From contig CAYXZO010000040.1 of NCBI GenBank assembly GCA_964469505.1, positions 1-20,845 of the forward strand: a DNA stretch of 20,845 nucleotides, written 5' to 3'. Positions 14,102 to 20,845 of this stretch are shown here, piece by piece (position 1 is the stretch's first letter; each line of letters starts with the position of its first letter). This stretch comes from CAYXZO01 sp964469505. Lineage in GTDB: Bacteria; Fidelibacterota; UBA8477; JABMPR01. The position numbers and the translations under genes are program-made. A model generated the notes under the pieces. That model was not told the origin of the DNA and searched no databases. It was given only the letters and a program-made list of their open reading frames with translations.

Positions 14102-15759
14102 TTGCAGTAGCCCTTGGCTTATGGATTCTGGTAAGTTGTACCAGAATCAATCGCGCCCCCCGACTAGTAGTTTTCATTTCCATTGATCAATTCCGGGGTG
14201 ATTCCATGGAACGCCTAAGGGACGCCTATCGGGGAGCCTTCAAAGAAGTCATGGATGATGGAGTATGGTTCAGCAATGCGATACACGACCACGCATTGAC
14301 CGCCACCAGTCTGGGCCATTTTAGTCTCCTATCGGGACGTTACCCTAGTCGAGGGGCTTTAATGGCCAATACCTCATACGATAAACAGAGCCGACAAATG
14401 TTTTACTGCGTGGAGGATACTCTCTCCAGCCTGGTAGGTGAGAGCGGCCAAGGGGTTTCCTACCGGCGTATTCCGGCCGATGCCCTGGGGGACTGGCTCA
14501 AGGCCAGTGACTCCCTGGCTAAGGTTTTTTCTGTGAGCGGAAAAGACCGCGCCGCCATACTTATGGCCGGCAAGCATCCCGACGGAGCCTTCTGGTACGA
14601 CTGGCGGGAAGGGAAATTCATCACTTCCACGTATTACATGTCGCAATTGCCGAGCTATGTGGCGAAGTTCAATGAGGAACAACGCCCCCTGAGCTATCGC
14701 GGCACGCTGTGGCGGAAAATCCGCCCCACGGCGTTCTATCGTAAATACACCAACCGCAGTGATGACTTTTTTTATGAACGGGATTGCTCCCGCCGCAGCT
14801 CAGACCGGGAAACGGACCCGACCAAGCACCATCCGGTTTTTCCCCATACCATTGCCGCCGGTGATACCACCGCCAATCGCCAATATTTCGTAGGGTTCGC
14901 TTTTACCCCCTTCCTGGATGAAGTTACCTTAGCCTTGGCTGACAGCATCATCGTTCATGAAGGCTTGGGACAAGATGAACACCCCGATTTGCTATTGGTA
15001 AGTCTCTCGGCATTGGACATTATCGGCCATTCTACTGGCCCTTATAGTTTCGAATACATCGACATGTTGATGCGGCTGGACAGCCTTATCGGAGTTTTTG
15101 CCGACCGATTGCAAAAGCGTCTGGGCAAGGATCAGGTGTTGTTTATCCTTTCTGGGGACCACGGCTCAATGCCTTTACCGGAATACCTGTCGTCCCAGGG
15201 GCTGAAAGCCCGCCGTGTGGGGGAGGAGGCTTATGCTTTTCGGGATTCCTTACGTAGCCGGTTGGAAAGACATTTCAGACTGCCGCCTGAAACTTTTCTG
15301 CGCTTTGAAAGGCTCCAGATCTTTTTAAATGATTCGGTTCTAGCGACCACCGGGGTTCCTTTCGACAGCCTGGATGCTTTCATCAAGCGGGAAGTGGCCC
15401 GGGTGGACTGGTTGGCAGCGGTGTGGAACCGGAAAATGCTTCAACGTCCTGATAAGGTTCTTACACCCCTGGGGCGAGCGGTTAAGCATTCCTGGGTTCC
15501 GGGGCGGGGTGCCGATTGGGTTATGATTCCCAAGCCATACGTACTGGTTTATGGACTATCAAAAGGTACCAGTCATAGTACGCCATATCGTTATGATCAA
15601 TGGGTCCCCTGGTGTATGTGGGGGGCCGGATTACCCCATAAAACTGTTGCGCAGCGCGTGCGGACGGTGGATGTGGCCCCCACGATAGCCGAGTTGTTGC
15701 AGCTTGCGGTTCCTCCGGAACTGGATGGTCTGAGCCGACTCAAACTGATTACCAAATAG
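14086..15759 (+). CDS. PafA-like alkaline phosphatase superfamily lipoprotein
   Basis: A 557-residue phosphatase of the alkaline phosphatase superfamily, most like the PafA phosphomonoesterases of Bacteroidota. The N terminus is a lipoprotein signal with lipobox LVSC (acylated Cys18). Because it is a lipoprotein, it would be a client of the LolCDE system in the same window. Visible active-site elements are metal ligand Asp34 (FISIDQFRGD), nucleophile Thr74 (TSLGH), Asn95 (MANTSYD), the Lys153/Arg155 pair in SGKDRAAI that in PafA favours monoesters over diesters, Asp311 and His315 (ALDIIGHS), Asp358 and His359 (SGDHGSMP), and a late His at about 497 (KGTSHSTPY). All expected metal ligands appear present, so it should be active. 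It begins inside the tyrS 3' end and is followed by the ABC pair. The substrate is unknown. Confidence 0.9.
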   Translation: MFRRLIAVALGLWILVSCTRINRAPRLVVFISIDQFRGDSMERLRDAYRGAFKEVMDDGVWFSNAIHDHALTATSLGHFSLLSGRYPSRGALMANTSYDKQSRQMFYCVEDTLSSLVGESGQGVSYRRIPADALGDWLKASDSLAKVFSVSGKDRAAILMAGKHPDGAFWYDWREGKFITSTYYMSQLPSYVAKFNEEQRPLSYRGTLWRKIRPTAFYRKYTNRSDDFFYERDCSRRSSDRETDPTKHHPVFPHTIAAGDTTANRQYFVGFAFTPFLDEVTLALADSIIVHEGLGQDEHPDLLLVSLSALDIIGHSTGPYSFEYIDMLMRLDSLIGVFADRLQKRLGKDQVLFILSGDHGSMPLPEYLSSQGLKARRVGEEAYAFRDSLRSRLERHFRLPPETFLRFERLQIFLNDSVLATTGVPFDSLDAFIKREVARVDWLAAVWNRKMLQRPDKVLTPLGRAVKHSWVPGRGADWVMIPKPYVLVYGLSKGTSHSTPYRYDQWVPWCMWGAGLPHKTVAQRVRTVDVAPTIAELLQLAVPPELDGLSRLKLITK

Positions 15760-15771
15760 GAGGAGCTAGCT

Positions 15772-16656
15772 TTGCTTCGATTGGAACAGGTTTCCAAGAG
15801 CTTCGATGGAGTACAAGCTGTAGCGGAAGTTTCTCTGACGGTTAAACCCGGGCGGATATTCGGCTTCCTAGGCCCCAACGGAGCGGGGAAAACCACCACT
15901 TTGCGCATGATAATGAACATTCTACAGCCAGATTCTGGCCGGATTCTATTTGAAGGTAAAACGCAACGACCGGAAGCCCAGGCATTTGGTTACTTGCCTG
16001 AGGAACGAGGGCTGTATCAAAAGATTTCCCTGCGGGAAGTATTGGAGTATTTCGCCCGTTTACGGGGTGTATCACAACCGGCCCGCCGTATTAAGGAATA
16101 TTTAGAGCGCTTTGAGCTGGCTGATCGAGCGCAAGCGAAAGTAGAAGAGTTATCAAAAGGAAATCAGCAGAAAGTTCAGTTTATCAATACCATTCTTCAT
16201 AACCCCCGTTATCTGATTCTGGATGAACCGTTTTCGGGATTGGACCCGGTTAATCAATTGGTCATGAAGGAAATTCTGGCGGAAGAAAAAGCGGCGGGAA
16301 AGGTGATTATCTTTAGTTCCCATCAGATGGAACAGGTGGAGAAGATTTGTGATGATGTGGGGTTGATCAACGAAGGGCGCTTAGTGGTGGTGGGTTCGCT
16401 GGAGAAAATCAAAGCGGAACATGGTCAAAAGCTTATCGAAGTGATTCTACCGGAAGATGTTACTCCACCGTCGTTTTTCAATGAAATAGGAGCTGTAGCC
16501 AAAAATAAACGTTGGCTGGTGCCCTTCGAATCGGAGGCAGACGTAGCTCCTATAATGGCCCGCATCGTGCAATCCGTTCCGGTGGTCAGCATGCGCCGCA
16601 TGGAACCCACCCTGGAAGATATTTTCATTCGGTTGGTGAAAGGGGGTGAGCGATGA
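15772..16656 (+). CDS. ABC transporter ATP-binding protein, NatA-like
   Basis: ATPase of an ABC-2-type exporter, 294 residues. Walker A is GPNGAGKT (34-41), the signature is LSKGNQQK (127-134) instead of the usual LSGGQ, Walker B is YLILDE (147-152) with D-loop SGLD, and the H-loop is SSHQMEQ. The segment FGYLPEERGLYQKIS has Glu where many ABC proteins have the Q-loop glutamine; this PEERGLY variant is characteristic of the NatA-like subgroup. After residue 220 comes the subgroup's accessory C-terminal domain. Start TTG 15772 has a strong AGGAGG at 15758-15765. It overlaps the permease start (ATGA). In Bacillus NatAB exports sodium; the substrate here is unknown. Confidence 0.9.
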   Translation: MLRLEQVSKSFDGVQAVAEVSLTVKPGRIFGFLGPNGAGKTTTLRMIMNILQPDSGRILFEGKTQRPEAQAFGYLPEERGLYQKISLREVLEYFARLRGVSQPARRIKEYLERFELADRAQAKVEELSKGNQQKVQFINTILHNPRYLILDEPFSGLDPVNQLVMKEILAEEKAAGKVIIFSSHQMEQVEKICDDVGLINEGRLVVVGSLEKIKAEHGQKLIEVILPEDVTPPSFFNEIGAVAKNKRWLVPFESEADVAPIMARIVQSVPVVSMRRMEPTLEDIFIRLVKGGER

Positions 16657-17903
16657 AGGTTATTGATATCGCTCGCTTTGAGTACTTGCAAAGGATTCGC
16701 TCCAAATGGTTCATAATCAGCACCTTCATCGCGCCGGTCATTATTCTGGGGATCAGTTTGCTCACGGGTGTTCTGGCTGAAAGCGGCGCATTATCCAGTA
16801 AAAAAAGCTACATCATCGTAGATGAGACCAACCGTTATGGTGATCTGCTGGTTCAGAAGGTCGTGTCTCGTTTGGACAGCGCCGAAAGGGCCAATCTTCA
16901 ATTGAGCGTACAGCTGGGCCCGGTTGAGGAATATCAGACTCAGTTGCGGGAAATGGTATTGGACGGCTCCCTTTCCGGATTCTTGGTAATACCTCGCGGG
17001 TTCCCGGATACACTGGAAATAAGAGTTTATTCCAAGAATCTGGAAACCACGCGGCGGAACTTGCGCGTTTTGAAAAGCACCCTGGAGGAGGTGGTACGGA
17101 AAGAAAAGGCTCAGGAGCTACAGCTTGATTCCCTGGCTCTGGCCTCATTATTCAAGCGGGTACAAATGAGCGCCTATGACGTGCGGACCGCCAAGCGCAA
17201 ATCTGAGAAAGAGCTTATTGGGGAGTACATGGTGCCCTTTGCCGTGTTGTTCCTCCTGTTCATGGCCATCTTCACGGGCAGTCAGCTTTTAATGCGGGCG
17301 GTGATCCAGGAACGTTCCAGCCGCATTATCGAGATTTTACTTTCCGCAGTGAGCCATCAGGAATTGATGACCGGCAAAATAGTGGGTCTGGGAGCCCTGG
17401 GCCTGACTCAAGTGGCAATTTACCTCATTATTGGCTGGATAGCTGCGGCTCACTTTGGCTTGCAAGTACTGTCGGCCATAAAAGTATTGTTATTCGTCAT
17501 CTATATGATTCTTGGTTATCTGTGGTACGCTGCGGTATTCATCAGTATCGGAAGCATGTTCGATTCTGAACAGGAGGCCCAACATGCCGTGCAGGCGTTG
17601 TCTTTCATTGCTGTAATTCCCATTATGCTCTGGATGTTAGTCCTGGAGAATCCCAATTCGCTGGGGGTAAACATTCTCTGTTTCATCCCGCCCATTACGC
17701 CCTATTTCATGGTGTTGAAAGTGGCCATTGGGGAGGCTCCGCTGTGGGAAATAATCGGCACCATTGCGGTTTCAGTGATAGCGCTGGTGCTGACCATTCG
17801 AGCAGCTGCACGTATTTTTCGCACTGCCATCTTAATGTACGGTAAGCGCCCCACTTTGCCCGAAATCTGGCGTTGGATGCGGGCTGGTGAAGTTCAGAAT
17901 TGA
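16653..17903 (+). CDS. ABC-2-type transporter permease, NatB-like
   Basis: Membrane partner of the preceding ATPase. The 416 residues show one N-terminal membrane segment (about 17-42), an extracytoplasmic domain of about 150 residues (SKKSYIIVDETNRYGD onward, with a helical, charged second half), then five membrane segments in the C-terminal half: about 190-213, 243-270, 275-303, 310-328 and 355-378. The ERSSRIIEILLSAVSHQELMTGKI loop after the second segment is the typical coupling helix region of the NatB family. The ATG at 16653 overlaps the ATPase stop codon, so subunits are made together. A 75-bp gap follows before trxA. Confidence 0.9.
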   Translation: MKVIDIARFEYLQRIRSKWFIISTFIAPVIILGISLLTGVLAESGALSSKKSYIIVDETNRYGDLLVQKVVSRLDSAERANLQLSVQLGPVEEYQTQLREMVLDGSLSGFLVIPRGFPDTLEIRVYSKNLETTRRNLRVLKSTLEEVVRKEKAQELQLDSLALASLFKRVQMSAYDVRTAKRKSEKELIGEYMVPFAVLFLLFMAIFTGSQLLMRAVIQERSSRIIEILLSAVSHQELMTGKIVGLGALGLTQVAIYLIIGWIAAAHFGLQVLSAIKVLLFVIYMILGYLWYAAVFISIGSMFDSEQEAQHAVQALSFIAVIPIMLWMLVLENPNSLGVNILCFIPPITPYFMVLKVAIGEAPLWEIIGTIAVSVIALVLTIRAAARIFRTAILMYGKRPTLPEIWRWMRAGEVQN

Positions 17904-17978
17904 ACGTTCTTGACTGGCAGATAGGGGCAGTTAAATTGAAGTTGATGAGTTTTGAAAAGGTAAAGAAAGGATCAAAGT

Positions 17979-18308
17979 ATGTCTGAAGCGGTACTGGAAC
18001 TGACTGACGACAATTTTCAGAAAGAAGTTATCGAATCGGATGTTCCGGTTTTAGTTGATTTCTGGGCCATCTGGTGTATGCCTTGCAAGATGGTGGCCCC
18101 CATCGTGGCGGATATTGCCCGGGAATATGCCGGGCGGTTGAAAGTCGGAAAACTGGATGTTGATCACAATCCCACAACTGCCCAACGGTATGGTATTCGT
18201 AGCATTCCCAGTCTATTGATTTTCAAAAATGGCGAAGTAGCCCAAATGATTGTGGGCGCGGTTCCCAAACAGCACATAGTCGCTAAGGTAGAATCGGTTT
18301 TAGCCTAA
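17979..18308 (+). CDS. trxA: Thioredoxin
   Basis: A 109-residue single-domain cytoplasmic thioredoxin that reduces protein disulfides. The fold signatures are all present: VPVLVDFWA, the active site W-C-M-P-C-K (32-37), DVDHNP, the cis-proline in RSIPSLL (Pro77) and FKNGE. The residue after the first cysteine is Met rather than the near-universal Gly of WCGPC, which may alter the redox potential or partner fit. It lacks a signal peptide. ATG 17979 is preceded by AAAGGA at 17966-17971. It sits 75 bp after the NatB-like gene and is followed by a terminator, so it closes the smpB transcription run or is on its own unit. Confidence 0.95.
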   Translation: MSEAVLELTDDNFQKEVIESDVPVLVDFWAIWCMPCKMVAPIVADIAREYAGRLKVGKLDVDHNPTTAQRYGIRSIPSLLIFKNGEVAQMIVGAVPKQHIVAKVESVLA

Positions 18309-18326
18309 GCGGCTGATTAATTCTCA

Positions 18327-18349
18327 GGGCCCTTGGGCCCGGCTTTTTT
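18327..18349 (+). terminator. Rho-independent terminator after trxA
   Basis: GGGCC (18327-18331), loop CTTG, GGCCC (18336-18340), then GGC and six T (18344-18349). The stem is short but all G-C. It separates trxA from the riboswitch unit. Confidence 0.7.
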
Positions 18350-18354
18350 ATAAC
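18349..18354 (+). promoter_or_regulatory. Possible -10 box of the riboswitch/TonB-receptor unit
   Basis: TATAAC directly follows the T-run of the trxA terminator. Transcription starting near 18361 would begin just before the aptamer. No convincing -35 is present (it would fall in the terminator stem), so this is weak. Confidence 0.25.
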
Positions 18355-18365
18355 CGAAACCTGAA

Positions 18366-18448
18366 GGCCGGGGGTGCTTTCCGCAAAGGCGGAAGGCTGA
18401 GAACATACCCCTTGAACCTGATATGGGTAATACCAGCGTAGGGAGGCA
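18366..18448 (+). promoter_or_regulatory. TPP (thiamine pyrophosphate) riboswitch, THI element
   Basis: The conserved TPP aptamer is recognisable in order: GGGGTGC (18371-18377), the P3 hairpin TTCCGC-AAAG-GCGGAA (18379-18394), the pyrimidine-sensing CTGAGA (18397-18402), ATACCC (18405-18410), TTGAACCTGAT (18412-18422), a GGGTAATACC segment, and the terminal CAGCGTAGGGA. GCC at 18367-18369 can pair with GGC at 18445-18447 to close P1. The receptor ATG is at 18451, so the only Shine-Dalgarno-like sequence, GGGAGG (18441-18446), is inside the aptamer's 3' end. Ligand binding should hide it and block translation directly. There is no separate terminator or anti-sequestor between aptamer and gene. 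Confidence 0.96.
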
Positions 18449-18450
18449 CT

Positions 18451-20572
18451 ATGAAACGGTATTCCTTTGCTTTCTTTTTTCTCACCTTTTTTGTATCCAT
18501 AAGTNNNNNNNNNNNNNNNNNNNNNNNNNNNNNNNNNNNNNNNNNNNNNNNNNNNNNNNNNNNNNNNNNNNNNNNNNNNNNNNNNNNNNNNNNNNNNNNN
18601 NNNNTTCTCCACCCTCAGTCGGACTGAAATTCAGCAGAATTATGTCCTGGAAGATGTACCCATGGTTCTGCGTCGCGAGCCGGGAATCTATGCCTACAGT
18701 GAGTCCGGTAGTGGGACCGGATACAGCTATGTCTCCATTCGAGGCTTCGATCAGAGTCGGATCAGTGTGTTGATCGATGGCGTGCCCCTTAACGATAACG
18801 AGAGTCATGAGGTTTACTGGGTGGATCATGGTGATATCCTGTCCGGCGCCGGTGACGTGCAAATTCAGCGGGGGATCGGCAATACGCTGTACGGGGCCAG
18901 TGCCTTCGGGGGAGCTATCAATGTACAAACACGGGTGCATCATGCCGAAAGTGGTGGCTCTTTTTCCCTAGGGGGAGGATCCTACAACACCCTCAAAGGG
19001 CGCCTGGAAGTTTTCAGCGGTCCTTCCTGGAAGCCGGGCTGGGAAATCGCCGCCCGCTATTCGGGTATAGTCTCGGACGGTTATCGGGTGGATTCCCGCT
19101 CCAAACAACACGCCCTATTTTTAGGGATCAACCGCAATGCCGGTCGGTGGCAACATGCTTTCCGGGCCTTGATGGGCAAAGAAATCAGTATTCTTCAATG
19201 GGACGGTATTGACAAGGCCTCATTGGGTGATCGGGAAGCCCGCCGGGGAAAATTATCCTGGGTGCATCCCTTTAAAGACGATTTTCTACAGCAAATCTAT
19301 TCCCTGAATTCAACCTACCGTTGGCAGCCGGGTTTGGTACTGCGTAATGTTGCTTATGCCGTTTTCGGATCGGGCTTTTATGAGGTGCGCAAATATGGGG
19401 TGGATTATTACAGCTACAATCTAGACCGGGACGATGTCTATCCCGATAGCGTTGAAATCGATTCCTTGAGCACCGATTTGCTGCGCCGTAAATGGATTGT
19501 CAATCAGTACTTTGGCATAACTCCAGTGCTCACCTGGGAACAAGGATCGTGGCGGCTGGATGCCGGCTTGGAAGCCCGCACTTATCGGGGAAACCACTTC
19601 GGAGAAGTTATGGAGTTCTCCGATTCGCTTTTGGCACAGCGGTTACCACAACCTTATCGGTATTACGACTACACGGGGCGCAAGATCTCCCTAACCCCAT
19701 TTGTAAACGTTAGATATCAGGTCGGGGAAAGGTTGTTTCTGAACGCCGGTCTGCAGGCCCAATACCATCGTTGGAGCCTGGATCAAGAACCCATCGTGCA
19801 TTTCCCCGGTTATCGGTTGAAAGCCCGTTGGCTGTTCATCAATCCGCGCTTGGGAGCTACCTGGCAGTTGGAGGATAACCTCAGCTTGTTCTTCAATTGG
19901 GGTATCGCCCGCAAAGAACCGGCGGCCAAGGAAATTCTCAATGGCAGTGACGTATGGGATATGCCCCATAAAGCGGCCGCGGAGGAGATTTATGATACTG
20001 AAACCGGACTGCGCTGGACGACTGCCCGCGGGTCACTGGTGTTGAACGGTTATGTAATCGACTACCGTAATGAGGTGCTGTCCAAGATCTATGATTTTGC
20101 TCAGAGTGAGTTCGATGTGAAAGCCGCCGACATGACGCGTCATGCCGGTCTGGAAATGGAGACTTCCTGGCGCCTGTCCCACAATCTTCGTTTCATGGGG
20201 AATTATTCCTGGAGCATAAATCGATATGAAAGCGGCACATTTCAAGGGAATACCTTGCCCAATACGGTGAGCGCTCTGGCAAATCTAGGCATCGGTTGGC
20301 AATTTCTTCCATCCTGGCATTTGAATCTGAGTGCCCGCTACGCAGGGCGGCAGTATATCGATGATGAAAACACCGTGGATTTAGCTATCCCGGCGGCCTG
20401 GGTGACGGGCCTTGACCTGGTTGGATCGGTTGGTAGGGTGGAGATGCATCTGAAAATCGACAATCTCAACGATGCTTTATACTCCACTTATGGTTACGCC
20501 TGGGGTGGCGAAGGCTATTACTGGCCGGGCGCGACCAGGAATGGGTATCTGGTTGTCAAGGTGAATTTGTGA
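18451..20572 (+). CDS. TonB-dependent outer-membrane receptor, probable thiamine importer (interrupted by assembly gap)
   Basis: The gene starts at ATG 18451, two bases after the riboswitch, encoding MKRYSFAFFFLTFFVSIS, the start of a Sec signal peptide, and then enters 100 N. It resumes at 18605 (TTC, no stop) with plug-domain sequence FSTLSRTEIQQNYVLEDVP, and about 655 residues follow to the TGA. The plug has GYSYVSIRGFDQSRISVLIDGVPLND and GNTLYGASAFGGAINVQT. The remainder is the 22-strand-type beta barrel, with alternating aromatic strands and a final YPGA/RNGYLVVKV-like closing strand. A TonB box and any N-terminal carboxypeptidase-like domain would be in the gap. A start at 18662 would cut into the plug and is not real. 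TPP control points to thiamine or a phosphorylated or precursor form as substrate, energised by TonB-ExbBD. The specificity is inferred from the riboswitch. Confidence 0.92.
18505..18604. other. Assembly gap (100 N)
   Basis: Exactly 100 N, the usual placeholder for a scaffold gap of unknown size. It lies inside the TonB-receptor gene between signal peptide and plug domain. An intact gene needs a true gap length divisible by three, which 100 is not, so the size is not literal. Confidence 0.98.
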
Positions 20573-20845
20573 TTGAGTGGGGGATGGAGGCTGATTGTTG
20601 AGTTGTAATTAATGGGGGGTAAGGGAGCAGTAAGATGGGGAACGGAGGATTCATAGGGTCTAAAGTAAGGAGCTTGCCATTCGATGCGGGGTAAGTTCCG
20701 AGTTTTGTTTTCAATTGCCACCAGCTTCAGTGTGTAGGAGAAAAAGCTAAAAAACAGGGGCTTAAGCCCCAGGCGGGTGGCCATACCCAAAGGTTTTGTA
20801 ACGTTTTTTGTGTATGGAGGAATGGGCATAGAATCAAAGGGACAC
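20573..20845. other. Non-coding right-hand tail
   Basis: The plus strand is again unusually purine- and G-rich from 20576 to about 20690 (GGGGGATGGAGG, GGGGGGTAAGGGAGCAG, GGGGAACGGAGG) and encodes nothing convincing. An open frame on the minus strand (20518-20829) has low-complexity, atypical composition and overlaps the receptor end. The only clear structure is a minus-strand terminator hairpin. Confidence 0.45.
20741..20770 (-). terminator. Rho-independent terminator, minus strand
   Basis: The perfect palindrome GGGGCTTAAGCCCC (20757-20770) forms a G-C-rich stem with a TTAA loop. Read on the minus strand it is followed by TG, six T, AGC and five T. The plus side lacks a T-run. It would end a transcript entering from beyond the right edge, convergent with the receptor gene. 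Confidence 0.6.

Noticed and set aside
18662..18700. ATG at 18662 as the start of the TonB-receptor gene
   Set aside because: It lies inside the plug domain; plug sequence continues upstream in frame to the gap and the true start with signal peptide is at 18451 after the riboswitch.
20518..20829. 103-codon open frame on the minus strand at the right edge
   Set aside because: It overlaps the end of the TonB-receptor gene, contains the terminator hairpin at 20757-20770, and its translation looks like uncoded sequence (proline-rich and repetitive, with no domain).
1..20845. CRISPR array, insertion sequence, prophage or defence island
   Set aside because: No regularly spaced repeats, transposase, integrase or known defence domain was found; all sizeable genes are housekeeping, envelope or transport families apart from the unassigned secreted protein.

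Overview
This 20.8 kb window is bacterial chromosome from a Gram-negative organism. The evidence is a LolCDE-type lipoprotein export system, a TonB-dependent outer-membrane receptor and a PafA-like lipoprotein phosphatase. GC is moderate, around half by eye. ClpC (not ClpA) together with a PafA-like phosphatase and a TPP-riboswitch-controlled TonB receptor suggests the Fibrobacteres-Chlorobi-Bacteroidetes superphylum or a neighbour such as Calditrichota, KSB1 or Marinimicrobia. That placement is inference; no rRNA gene is present. A run of exactly 100 N (18505-18604) shows this is a scaffolded draft or metagenome assembly.

Layout. (1) 42-1232, minus strand: a secreted, probably beta-propeller protein of unknown function. 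(2) 1233-1937: 705 bp without a recognisable gene, ending in a plausible promoter for prfB. (3) 1938-7611, plus strand: a tight run of prfB (release factor 2, with an intact programmed +1 frameshift site), lysS, two LolC/E-family permeases and lolD. (4) 7740-11377, plus strand: clpC, a family-2 glycosyltransferase and a COG2426-type small membrane protein. A bidirectional terminator follows. (5) 11441-12004, minus strand: a MerR-family regulator with tRNA-Pro(GGG) downstream of it. (6) 12005-12383: the divergent intergenic region. (7) 12384-18308, plus strand: smpB, tyrS, a PafA-like alkaline phosphatase lipoprotein, a NatA/NatB-like ABC exporter pair and a thioredoxin, closed by a terminator. 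(8) 18366-20572: a TPP riboswitch immediately followed by a TonB-dependent receptor gene broken by the assembly gap. (9) 20573-20845: non-coding tail with a minus-strand terminator hairpin.

The genes are mostly housekeeping: translation and its rescue (prfB, lysS, tyrS, smpB, tRNA-Pro), protein quality control (clpC, trxA) and envelope biogenesis or transport (Lol, NatAB, PafA-like, TonB receptor). The most informative element is the TPP riboswitch. It predicts that the TonB receptor imports thiamine or a related compound, and the only Shine-Dalgarno sequence lies inside the conserved 3' end of the aptamer. I did not find a new defence or mobile system, a CRISPR array, an insertion sequence or a prophage.
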